DNA of 8,770 bases from Thiohalobacter sp. GTDB taxonomy: Bacteria > Pseudomonadota > Gammaproteobacteria > Thiohalobacterales > Thiohalobacteraceae. A program made the position numbers and the translations under genes. The stretch covers positions 1 through 8,770 of the forward strand of contig JALVEM010000352.1 in NCBI GenBank assembly GCA_027030825.1. Direction: 5' to 3'. The notes beneath the pieces were generated by a model. It searched no databases and had not been told where the DNA came from. It worked only from the letters and a program-made list of their open reading frames with translations. This document shows positions 1 through 6,442 of the stretch, piece by piece (within the stretch, counting starts at the first letter, position 1; each line of letters starts with the position of its first letter).

Positions 1-487
1 CATCGAACTGGTACTCGTGATCCTGGTGACGGCCATCCTGGGCGCCATGGTGGCCTACGGGCTGGGCACGGGCGTGACGGCCTGGCGGACCGGCGGCGAA
101 CGGCTCGAGGCGCACGGGCAGATCCGCTTCGCCATGGAGCGCATGATTCGCGAGCTGCGGGCCGTTCGCCACGACGGCGCCCGCTATGATTTTCTCGCCC
201 GCACGGCGAACAGCGTGCAATTCCGAAAGCAGGAAGGCGCCCTGCTGCGCACAGTGGCACTGGGCGTCACCGCCGGCACCCTGGAGATCACCTATGACGG
301 TGGCGCTTCGCAGCCGCTCGCCCGGGGCGTCACCAGTTTCCGGCTCGACTGGCTGCAGGCCGACGGCGTCACGCCGGCCACCTCCGATGCCGATGTGGCC
401 TTCGTGGAAATCACGCTGGGCCTGACCGATGCCGGCGGGCGTACCTATCTCCAGGTGGGCCGGGCAGGCCTGCGGAGGCGTGGATGA
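1..487 (+). CDS. MshO/PulJ-like type IV minor prepilin, 5' end missing
   Basis: The reading frame is open from base 2 and gives 161 residues before the TGA at 485-487; the true start lies outside the window. The first visible residues, IELVLVILVTAILGAM, are the end of a class III prepilin signal: the conserved Glu after the prepilin peptidase cleavage site, then the hydrophobic helix that anchors a pilin in the inner membrane and packs it in the fibre. The next stretch (AMERMIRELRAVR, about residues 45-57) and the C-terminal strand (DVAFVEITLGLTD) are typical of PulJ/PilW/MshO minor pilins, which help prime pilus assembly. The next gene overlaps by four bases (ATGA), so the two are probably translationally coupled. 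MshO is preferred over PilW because an MshP-like gene and an MshI-like gene follow; that is context-based inference. Confidence 0.8.
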   Translation, partial: IELVLVILVTAILGAMVAYGLGTGVTAWRTGGERLEAHGQIRFAMERMIRELRAVRHDGARYDFLARTANSVQFRKQEGALLRTVALGVTAGTLEITYDGGASQPLARGVTSFRLDWLQADGVTPATSDADVAFVEITLGLTDAGGRTYLQVGRAGLRRRG

Positions 488-1965
488 ACGCCTGCCTCCC
501 GAACCGCCAGCGTGGTGCCGCCCTGCTGCTCGGCAGCCTGTTTCTGACCGCGGTGCTCTCGGTCATCGCCTTGACCACCATGCGCAGCGCCAGCGTCTCC
601 GTGACCGACTCCGGTCAGCTCTCGGAAGCCGCAGCCGCCCTCTATCTGGCCGAATCCGCCATCGAACGGGCCGCCGCCCGGCTGGCGCAGGGCATCGCCT
701 GCACGGACTTGCCCGAGGCCGCCCTGCCCTTCGGCGCCGGCACCCTGCGCATCCTGTCCGCCACCGACACCGGCACCACCTGCGACATCCGCGTGGCGGG
801 CACGGTGCTGCTTTCCGGCCAGGTGCGCGCCCGCAGAATCCTGGAAGCCTCGCTGCGCCTGCCTGCCCGTGGGCTTGCCTTTGCCGTGGGCAACCGGATC
901 AACCGGCGCGGGCACATCGTGCGCTACGACGGCAGCCGCTGGGTGGCCGTGCCCGACGCCATCAACGGCAGCCCGGACGAACACCTCGAGGGACTGGATT
1001 GCGTGGCGGCAGACGACTGCTGGGCCGTGGGGCGCCGGACCCGCTGCCGGCGGCCGAGCGGCGGTCGCCGTTCCTGCGGCACGATCGTGCACTGGGACGG
1101 AAGCAACTGGCGTTTTCTCGACAGCACGACCGTCAACGGCACACGGGGCGAGGATCTGTTCGATGTCGACTGCGTGGCCGCGGACGACTGCTGGACCGTG
1201 GGCAAGGATGGCTCGATCGCCCACTGGGACGGCACGCGCTGGACATCGCTCGGCTACGATCCGGCCCGCGGTCGGGACCTGCATGGCCTGGACTGTGTGG
1301 CCACCGACGACTGCTGGGCCGTGGGCGAGCGCCAGTGGGGGCATCCCACCATCCTGCACTGGAACGGCAGCCAGTGGCGCATCCTGCTGCCCTGGATCGA
1401 AAACCGGGTCTGGAACCGGCACCTGAACGAGGTTCACTGCATTGCCACGGACGACTGCTGGGCGGTCGGCGACCGGCTGACCGACAACAGGCCCGCCACC
1501 ATCGCCCACTGGAACGGCAGTTACTGGGAGGACGCCTCTGACCTGGGGATTCCCAACAATTCACGGGACGGCAATCATTACAGCGTGTACTGTGTGACTG
1601 CGAACGACTGCTGGGCCGTGGGCCGCCAGGAAGACGGCATCCCCACCATCACGCACTACGACGGCAGCCGCTGGCAGGGCCTGCCGGCCGGCGCCACGGA
1701 TCTGCCGGGCGTGCGCCTGTTCGATGTGGCCTGCGCAGCCAGCGACGATTGCTGGCTGGTGGGCGACAATACCGGACGGGTACGCGGTACACGCTACGAC
1801 CGCGCCGTGATCGCCCATTTCGACGGCGTCCGCTGGTCGCTGCTGTGGCCGCCGGACAATGCCTCGAAGGACACCGACCTCAACGCCCTGGCGATCCTCG
1901 ACGGCGGCAGCGGCGGAGGCGGTGGTTCCGTGGCCGTCATCGACTGGCAGGAAATGGTATTCTGA
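484..1965 (+). CDS. MshP/PilX-like minor prepilin fused to a seven-repeat beta-propeller-like domain
   Basis: The product has 493 residues. Residues 1-130 look like an MshP/PilX_N pseudopilin: a short basic leader, Gly11 then a hydrophobic helix (about 12-33) without Glu at position 5, as is usual for PilX-type proteins, an amphipathic region (LYLAESAIERAA, 53-64), a probable Cys73-Cys100 disulfide and the strand RARRILEASLRL. Residues 131-472 hold seven repeats of 44-56 residues, each with an aVG strand and an H-W/Y-D/N-G-S-x-W motif (HWDG-like tetrads at 147, 203, 247, 292, 342, 391, 445). Six carry C-x5-C (first Cys at 173, 230, 271, 319, 370, 417). A glycine-rich linker (474-482) and the strand VAVIDWQEMVF end the protein. 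Known MshP proteins are usually under 200 residues. The start is supported by GGAGG at 474-478, five bases upstream. Likely an exported pilus-associated binding module; ligand unknown. The repeats recall CWAVG/HWNGTSW repeats of secreted actinobacterial proteins (from memory, not searched). Confidence 0.82.
   Translation: MNACLPNRQRGAALLLGSLFLTAVLSVIALTTMRSASVSVTDSGQLSEAAAALYLAESAIERAAARLAQGIACTDLPEAALPFGAGTLRILSATDTGTTCDIRVAGTVLLSGQVRARRILEASLRLPARGLAFAVGNRINRRGHIVRYDGSRWVAVPDAINGSPDEHLEGLDCVAADDCWAVGRRTRCRRPSGGRRSCGTIVHWDGSNWRFLDSTTVNGTRGEDLFDVDCVAADDCWTVGKDGSIAHWDGTRWTSLGYDPARGRDLHGLDCVATDDCWAVGERQWGHPTILHWNGSQWRILLPWIENRVWNRHLNEVHCIATDDCWAVGDRLTDNRPATIAHWNGSYWEDASDLGIPNNSRDGNHYSVYCVTANDCWAVGRQEDGIPTITHYDGSRWQGLPAGATDLPGVRLFDVACAASDDCWLVGDNTGRVRGTRYDRAVIAHFDGVRWSLLWPPDNASKDTDLNALAILDGGSGGGGGSVAVIDWQEMVF
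874..1899 (+). repeat. Seven tandem propeller-type repeats within the pilin fusion gene
   Basis: At protein level the unit reads roughly aVG-(x8-18)-I-x-H-W-D-G-S-x-W-(x15-25)-L-x-x-L-D-C-x-A-x-D-D-C-W. The aVG strand occurs at residues 133, 180, 237, 278, 326, 377 and 424. Repeat 2 carries an Arg-rich insertion with an extra Cys pair (C188, C198). The array starts with an unpaired AFAVG strand and ends with LNALAILDGG, which has the position of the C-x5-C strand but no cysteines. That is the arrangement expected if N- and C-terminal strands complete one shared blade. At DNA level the copies have diverged, with only short identities around the gacgactgctgg core, so the array is not a recent amplification. 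Confidence 0.8.
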
Positions 1966-1969
1966 GTCG

Positions 1970-2878
1970 ATGCCGATGTTCCGAAAAAGCAGCACCGCCG
2001 CCCTGCAGGGCCTGCACCTGCAGGGAGAGCGGCTGCATTGGGCCTTGGTGCGTACTTCCCGCGGCGTCCCGCGTCTGGCCCACTGCGCCAGCCTGGCGAC
2101 GGGCGACACTCCTTCAGAGGTACTTGCGGAACTCGCGGCCCGGTACGATGCGCGCCAGATACCGGTGGCGGCAGTCCTGAATCCCGGCGAATACCAGTTG
2201 CTGCTGCTCGATGCCCCCGAGGTGCCCGCCACGGAACTGCGCGATGCCATGCGCTGGAAGATCCGGGAGCTGATCGACTATCCGATCGAGGAAGCCGTGC
2301 TCGACGTCTTCGATGCCCCCGCCTCCCCCGCACGGGCCCAGCGCCAGCTCTACACCGTGGTGGCGCGGCGCGAACGCATCGACCGCCTGGCGCAGCTGGT
2401 CGAGGCTGCCGGCCTCCACCTTTCCGCGGTGGACATTCCCGAGCTCGCCCTGCGCAACCTGGGGGCCCGCCTGCCCGCGGCGGCATCCGGTCTCACCCTG
2501 CTCTGCCTGATGCCGGATGCGGCACTGATCGCGCTGCTTCGCGGCGAGATGCTGCATCTGGCCCGGACCATCGATCTCAAAATCGCGGAAACCCCCGATC
2601 CGAATGCGCTCGCCGATACCCTGGCGCTCGAGGTCCAGCGCACCCTGGACTATCACGAGCGCCATTTCCGCGCAGGCAGCTTCCCGCGACTCGCGATCGC
2701 CTGGCAGCATCCGCCGCTGTCCGGACTGACCGAGGGACTGCACGAGCGACTGGGCATGGCGGTCGAGACGCTGGATCCCTGCCGGGCGGTCGCCTGCGAG
2801 GAAGACCTCGCGCACGATTGCCTCGCGACCGCCCTGCTGGCCATCGCCGGCGGATTGCGCCAGTCCGACGATGCCTGA
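1970..2878 (+). CDS. mshI: MshI-like (PilM/GspL-related) pilus assembly protein
   Basis: The protein has 302 residues and resembles MSHA biogenesis protein MshI, the PilM-like component of the inner-membrane assembly platform. No signal peptide or membrane helix is visible, so it should act on the cytoplasmic face. Landmarks are the segment MRWKIRELIDYPIEEAVLDV (94-113), matching the region in PilM/MshI proteins that ends with a D/E-x-x-x-LD strand; a central YTVVARRERIDRLAQLVE helix region (128-145); and EVQRTLDYHERHF (221-233), the counterpart of the LQRSLDYYE helix in PilM relatives. The frame is open further upstream, to 1859, but that part only overlaps the preceding gene. The ATG at 1970 leaves a four-base gap. 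The ribosome binding site is weak (GAG at 1964-1966, or AGGA at 1949-1952), and the ATG at 1976 is an alternative. It ends the operon and faces ntrC. Confidence 0.8.
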   Translation: MPMFRKSSTAALQGLHLQGERLHWALVRTSRGVPRLAHCASLATGDTPSEVLAELAARYDARQIPVAAVLNPGEYQLLLLDAPEVPATELRDAMRWKIRELIDYPIEEAVLDVFDAPASPARAQRQLYTVVARRERIDRLAQLVEAAGLHLSAVDIPELALRNLGARLPAAASGLTLLCLMPDAALIALLRGEMLHLARTIDLKIAETPDPNALADTLALEVQRTLDYHERHFRAGSFPRLAIAWQHPPLSGLTEGLHERLGMAVETLDPCRAVACEEDLAHDCLATALLAIAGGLRQSDDA

Positions 2879-2890
2879 TGAATGATCCGC

Positions 2891-2912
2891 CGAGGCGGGC
2901 CGGAGGGCCTCG
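2891..2912. terminator. Possible weak hairpin between convergent mshI and ntrC
   Basis: CGAGGC at 2891-2896 and GCCTCG at 2907-2912 form a six-base-pair stem around a ten-base G-rich loop. It sits in the 52-base gap between two convergent stop codons. Neither strand has a T-run after it, so it is at best a weak or factor-assisted terminator. In DNA this rich in GC such a stem can occur by chance. Confidence 0.25.
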
Positions 2913-2930
2913 TTGCGGCGCCTGGCCTGT

Positions 2931-4343
2931 TCAGCCCTTCACCCCCAGCTCCCTGATCTTGCGGGTCAGCGTGTTGCGTCCCCAGCCCAGCAGCCGGGCC
3001 GCTTCCTGACGACGCCCTCCGGTCTGCTCCAGAGCCACTTCCAGCAGCACCCGTTCGAAGGCGGGCTGGGCCTCGTCGAGCAGGCCCGATCGCCCCTCGG
3101 CCAGCGCCTGTCTGGCCCAGCTGCGCAAGGCACGCAGCCAGTCCCCGCCCGTCTCGCCGGTGGCCTCCGACGTCCCGCTCTCCTGCAGTTCGGGAGGCAG
3201 GTCCGAAAGATGGATCTCCCGGGTGGTGGTCATCACCGTCAGCCAGCGGCAGACGTTCTCCAGCTGCCGGACGTTGCCCGGCCAGTCCAGACCGGACAGA
3301 TACCGTTCGACCTCGGGGGTCGGCACCTTCGGTTCCTCGCCGAGTTCCTCCGCCGCACGCTGGAGAAAATGCCGCAGCAGCAGCGGGATGTCCTCGCGAC
3401 GCTGGCGCAGCGCGGGGAGATGGATCCGGATGACGTTGAGGCGATGGAACAGATCCTCGCGAAAGCGCCCTTCCCTCACCAGCCGTTCGAGATCCTGATG
3501 CGTGGCGGCCACGATCCTCACATCCACGCGCACGGGCACGTGCCCGCCGACGCGGTAGAACTCGCCGTCGGCGAGCACACGCAGCAGTCGGGTCTGGAGT
3601 TCCGGCGGCATGTCCCCGATCTCGTCGAGGAACAGGGTCCCGCCATGGGCCTGTTCGAAACGGCCGATGCGCCGCGACTGGGCACCGGTGAAGGCCCCCT
3701 TCTCGTGGCCGAACAGTTCCGATTCCAGGAGGTCGCGCGGGATGGCCGCCATGTTGAGGGCGATGAAGGGGCCATCCGCGCGCGGGCTGTGACGATGCAG
3801 GGCGCGCGCGACCAGTTCCTTCCCGGTGCCGGATTCGCCGTTGATCAGCACCGTGACGCTGGAACGCGACAGCCGCCCGATGGCCCGGAAGACCTCCTGC
3901 ATGGCGGGCGCCGCACCCACGATCTCCGGCACGGATTCGCGGACCTGGCCGCTCCTGCCGCCCGTCTCGCGCCGCCGGTGCTCCGCGGCGCGGCGGACCT
4001 GCTCGACCACTTCGTTCACGTCGAACGGCTTGGGAAGGTATTCGAACGCCCCCCCGCTGTAGGCGGACACGGCGCTGTCGAGATCGGAATGGGCGGTCAT
4101 TACGATCACGGGCAGATCGGGATGACGCTGCTGGACCTGCTCGAGCAACGCCAGACCATCGACCTCGGGCATGCGGATGTCGGTGAGCAGCACATCGGGC
4201 TCGTGCCGCGACAGCGCCTCGATCACCCCTTCGCCACTCGTGAAGGTGCGGACTTCCATGCCGCCTTGCGTGAGCGCCTTCTCGAGCACCCAGCGAATGG
4301 AGCGGTCGTCGTCGATCACCCAGACTTCCGGTACCTTCGCCAT
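2931..4343 (-). CDS. ntrC: Nitrogen regulation response regulator NtrC (NR-I), sigma-54 activator
   Basis: The protein has 470 residues, against 469 for E. coli NtrC. Receiver domain 1-120: acidic pocket D11-D13, phosphoacceptor D55 (LLTDIRMP), T83 and K105 (LPKPF). AAA+ domain about 138-375: Walker A GESGTGKE (169-176), the sigma-54-contacting GAFTGA loop (216-221), Walker B TLFLDEIGDM (D240, E241), arginine-finger region FREDLFHRLNV (294-303) and the WPGNVRQLEN sensor II motif (354-363). A Fis-type helix-turn-helix closes the protein (about 428-467; RQEAARLLGWGRNTLTRKI). When phosphorylated by NtrB under nitrogen limitation it activates sigma-54 promoters such as the one seen upstream of glnA. 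The ATG at 4341-4343 shares its first base with the ntrB stop and is preceded by GGAG (4352-4355) at eight bases, so the two are translationally coupled. The open frame upstream of this ATG is only a shadow of ntrB. Confidence 0.97.
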   Translation of the reverse strand: MAKVPEVWVIDDDRSIRWVLEKALTQGGMEVRTFTSGEGVIEALSRHEPDVLLTDIRMPEVDGLALLEQVQQRHPDLPVIVMTAHSDLDSAVSAYSGGAFEYLPKPFDVNEVVEQVRRAAEHRRRETGGRSGQVRESVPEIVGAAPAMQEVFRAIGRLSRSSVTVLINGESGTGKELVARALHRHSPRADGPFIALNMAAIPRDLLESELFGHEKGAFTGAQSRRIGRFEQAHGGTLFLDEIGDMPPELQTRLLRVLADGEFYRVGGHVPVRVDVRIVAATHQDLERLVREGRFREDLFHRLNVIRIHLPALRQRREDIPLLLRHFLQRAAEELGEEPKVPTPEVERYLSGLDWPGNVRQLENVCRWLTVMTTTREIHLSDLPPELQESGTSEATGETGGDWLRALRSWARQALAEGRSGLLDEAQPAFERVLLEVALEQTGGRRQEAARLLGWGRNTLTRKIRELGVKG

Positions 4344-5416
4344 CACTTCGTCTCCAGCGGAATCAACAGGTTGAATTCGGTACGACCCGGCCGGCTCGTG
4401 CATTCGATGATCCCTCCGTGGCGGTTGACGATCGACTGGGCGATCGAGAGTCCCAGTCCGGTGCCCTCCGGGCGCCCCGTGACCATGGGCAGAAACAGCC
4501 GTTCCCGCAGCTCCGGCGGAATCCCCGGCCCGTCGTCGATGATGCGCAGCGAGGCCACCAGCCGGTGCCGCACCGTGCCGATGGTGAACTGGCGTTCCGT
4601 GCGGGTCTGGAAGCGGATGGTTCCCTGCCCTTCCATGGCCTCGACCGCGTTGCGCACGATGTTGAGCACGGCCTGGACCAGGGCGTCGCGATCCGCGCGG
4701 AGCTCGGGAATGCTGGGATCGTAGTCGCGCAGGATGCGCAGGCCGGGATGCCCCTCGGCCAGCACCAAGGCCCGCACGTGTTCCAGCACCTCGTGCAGAT
4801 TCACCTCGCGCATCCGCGGCACGGCATGCGGTCCCAGCATCCGGTTGACCAGTTCGCGCAGGCGATCCGCCTCGTCGATGATGATGCGGGTGTATTCCTT
4901 CAGCTCCTCGTCCGCGAGCTCGCCCTGCAGGAGCTGGGCGGCTCCCCGCAGCCCGCCCAGCGGATTCTTGATCTCGTGCGCCAGCCCCCGCACCATCTCC
5001 TTGACCGCCCGACTCTGTTCGAGCAGCAGCTCTTCGTGGGTGATGCGCAGGCGCCGGTCGATCTGCACGAGCTCGATCAGCAAGCCGGTCTCGCCGGTGG
5101 ACGACACCAGGGGCGTGAGACTGCAATCGACGGTGAAGTGCCGATCACCGGGAAAATGGAGATCGGCCTCCCGCTCGGTGAGGACGATGCCCTCCTCCAG
5201 TACCCGACGAGCCAGCCGCACCAGTTCGCACTCCTCGCCCACCAGCGCGGCGAGCGGTTGGCCTGCCAGGCGCTTGCCGCTCTGGGCAAAGAGCATCTCC
5301 GCGGCGGGATTCACCCCCAGCACGCGCAGGTCTGCATCCGCAACCAGCACGGCCGTGGAAAGATTCTCCAGCAGGAGCGCCGGATCACAGCAGTCAAGAG
5401 GAACTTTCGACGTCAT
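4343..5416 (-). CDS. ntrB: Nitrogen regulation sensor histidine kinase NtrB (NR-II)
   Basis: The cytosolic kinase/phosphatase has 357 residues from the ATG at 5414-5416 (E. coli NtrB: 349). A PAS domain spans about residues 12-115 (LSTAVLVADADLRVLGVNPA). The H-box HEIKNPLGGLRGAAQLL carries phosphorylated H147. The HATPase part shows the N-box RNAVEAM (N256), the G1 box DDGPGIPPE (about 294-302), the F-box region RLFLPMVTGRPEG and the G2 box TGLGLSIAQSIV. No membrane helix is present, as expected of NtrB, which in this family is switched by PII protein rather than by a periplasmic ligand. The start is uncertain: in-frame ATGs at 5446 and 5512 would add 10 or 32 residues, but neither has a Shine-Dalgarno sequence nor fits the family N-terminus. 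The chosen start has only a weak GAGAG. It overlaps ntrC by one base. Confidence 0.95.
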   Translation of the reverse strand: MTSKVPLDCCDPALLLENLSTAVLVADADLRVLGVNPAAEMLFAQSGKRLAGQPLAALVGEECELVRLARRVLEEGIVLTEREADLHFPGDRHFTVDCSLTPLVSSTGETGLLIELVQIDRRLRITHEELLLEQSRAVKEMVRGLAHEIKNPLGGLRGAAQLLQGELADEELKEYTRIIIDEADRLRELVNRMLGPHAVPRMREVNLHEVLEHVRALVLAEGHPGLRILRDYDPSIPELRADRDALVQAVLNIVRNAVEAMEGQGTIRFQTRTERQFTIGTVRHRLVASLRIIDDGPGIPPELRERLFLPMVTGRPEGTGLGLSIAQSIVNRHGGIIECTSRPGRTEFNLLIPLETK

Positions 5417-5616
5417 TGACTCTCGGCGGTGCAAGAACCGATCCATGCCGTCTGCCGCGCCGATCGCCTCGGCAAGACGCTCGCCCCGGTCGGACAGGGA
5501 TCGACCATCCATTTGACAACAAAGGAAATTTTCGATGGACCCGAAAGGGCTGTGGTACGGGAGGGGAACCGGGCGATCTTCCGATCCTCGGGCCGGCCTG
5601 CCATCCCGGGAATATT

Positions 5617-5633
5617 TGCACCATTATGGTGCA
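5617..5633. promoter_or_regulatory. NtrC binding site upstream of ntrB
   Basis: TGCACCATTATGGTGCA is a perfect palindrome (TGCACCA-TTA-TGGTGCA) matching the established NtrC consensus TGCACC-N5-GGTGCA. It overlaps the predicted -10 of the ntrBC promoter. Bound NtrC would block RNA polymerase there, which suggests negative autoregulation as at the enteric glnL promoter. Binding is inferred from the sequence only. Confidence 0.85.
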
Positions 5634-5652
5634 GAGAGGCGCCTCATTTCAA
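5623..5652 (-). promoter_or_regulatory. Predicted sigma-70 promoter of ntrBC (TTGAAA-N18-CATAAT)
   Basis: On the minus strand TTGAAA (5652-5647) is followed after 18 bases by CATAAT (5628-5623); each hexamer matches five of six consensus positions. Transcription would start near 5616 and leave a leader of about 200 nt before the chosen ntrB start. The -35 lies just downstream of the stop codon of the DUF4124 gene, so it is correctly placed to serve ntrBC. The -10 lies inside an NtrC-type palindrome. I found no GG-N10-GC sigma-54 element in this gap. Confidence 0.55.
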
Positions 5653-5671
5653 CGCATGCGGAATTTTCCGA

Positions 5672-6310
5672 TCACTGTCCGGAAGGCAGGCGTGGCGCCC
5701 TGGGCGCCATCGGAGCGCGCGGCATCATGGGCGCCCGCCGGATCGGCCCGGCATCGCCCCCTTCGGCATCGGACGGCGCGTCGAGCAGGGCGGAATACCG
5801 GTGGAGATAGAAGGTGACCGGCGCACTTTCGGCGAGCACTTCACCGGCAGCATCGAGTATGCGGGCGACGACCCGGTGTTCCCCCCGAGGCACGTTTTCG
5901 AACACCACGCTGCCGCCTTCGGTCACCCGCGACTCGGTGCCGTCGAGCACCACCTCGAGCCGATCGCCGCGCACCTCGCGAAGTGGGGGAAGAATCTCGA
6001 CGCTGACCTCGATCCTGCCGGCATTTTCCCTGATCGTCTGCCCATCTTCGGGAGAAATGATCCGAACAGCCTCGTATCTGAAAGGCCTGGAATCGACTTT
6101 CGGCAGCGGCGCGGCGACCGCCGGAGAGCCGGTGGAGGAGGGGGGGGCATAGCGGTTGGGTGGTGGCAGCTTCACCCGCTTCGCGCCTTCCACGGGCGTA
6201 TCGGAAAAGTGCCGGACACCGTTCTCGTCGGTCCAGGTGTAGACCTCGGCCCGAACGCTCGAGCCGATCACCGTCAGCAGGATCATGAGCAGGATCCGCA
6301 ACCCGTCCAT
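5672..6310 (-). CDS. Secreted DUF4124-domain protein between glnA and ntrBC
   Basis: The protein has 212 residues. Residues 1-21 form a signal peptide (hydrophobic core RILLMILLTVIGSS, probable cleavage after SSVRA), so the mature protein should be periplasmic. It opens with a DUF4124 motif (VYTWTDENGVRHFSDTP, 23-39), followed by a proline-rich linker (about 48-72), a probable beta-sandwich of Ig or fibronectin type (about 78-170, with the RIISPEDGQTI and VVFENVPRGEHRVVAR strands) and a low-complexity tail with repeated PRAP (197-207). The function of the family is unknown. A gene of this kind between glnA and ntrB is a recurring gammaproteobacterial arrangement, but no nitrogen role is shown by the sequence. 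AAGG about eight bases upstream supports the ATG at 6308-6310. The glnA terminator lies 66 bases upstream, so it needs its own promoter or readthrough. Confidence 0.85.
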   Translation of the reverse strand: MDGLRILLMILLTVIGSSVRAEVYTWTDENGVRHFSDTPVEGAKRVKLPPPNRYAPPSSTGSPAVAAPLPKVDSRPFRYEAVRIISPEDGQTIRENAGRIEVSVEILPPLREVRGDRLEVVLDGTESRVTEGGSVVFENVPRGEHRVVARILDAAGEVLAESAPVTFYLHRYSALLDAPSDAEGGDAGPIRRAPMMPRAPMAPRAPRLPSGQ

Positions 6311-6376
6311 GACCCCACCTTACTGCCCTGGCGCGCCACTGACAACCGCGGGAAGTGACGGCCATCGCAGTTTGCC

Positions 6377-6410
6377 AAAAAACATCCCCCTGCCGTCGCC
6401 GACAGGGGGA
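6377..6410 (-). terminator. Rho-independent terminator of glnA
   Basis: TCCCCCTG (6385-6392) and CAGGGGGA (6403-6410) form an eight-base-pair stem with a ten-base loop. On the minus strand it is followed, after two bases, by six T residues (6382-6377). It lies 32 bases beyond the glnA stop codon and would separate glnA from the DUF4124-ntrBC genes. Confidence 0.85.
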
Positions 6411-6442
6411 CCGGTCCTGTATTCGCTTCCGAGGCGGATGGC

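Noticed and set aside
429..1541. 370-codon plus-strand frame overlapping the pilin-propeller gene
   Set aside because: It is an out-of-frame, arginine-rich translation of the repeat gene, and the in-frame product has clear motifs. The minus-strand frame at 445-1509 is rejected for the same reason.
1859..1969. N-terminal extension of mshI from an earlier ATG
   Set aside because: The extra 37 residues are low-complexity (PRRTPTSTPW) and only mirror the end of the previous gene. The family N-terminus fits the ATG at 1970.
2913..4724. 603-codon open frame on the plus strand opposite ntrC and ntrB
   Set aside because: It is antisense to two certain genes and shows no motif; the long frame follows from high GC at third positions.
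5428..5433. Second NtrC site near the ntrB start
   Set aside because: Only one half-site (GGTGCA) is present; the partner (TGACTC) does not match, so it is not listed as a site.
5417..5616. Sigma-54 promoter in front of ntrB
   Set aside because: I looked for GG-N10-GC on the minus strand. The nearest candidate (TGGCAGGCCGG, about 5604-5594) lacks the GC at the right spacing. A sigma-70-like promoter fits better.
5429..6358. 309-codon plus-strand frame opposite the DUF4124 gene
   Set aside because: It is a shadow frame. The minus-strand gene has a signal peptide, a DUF4124 motif and a ribosome binding site.
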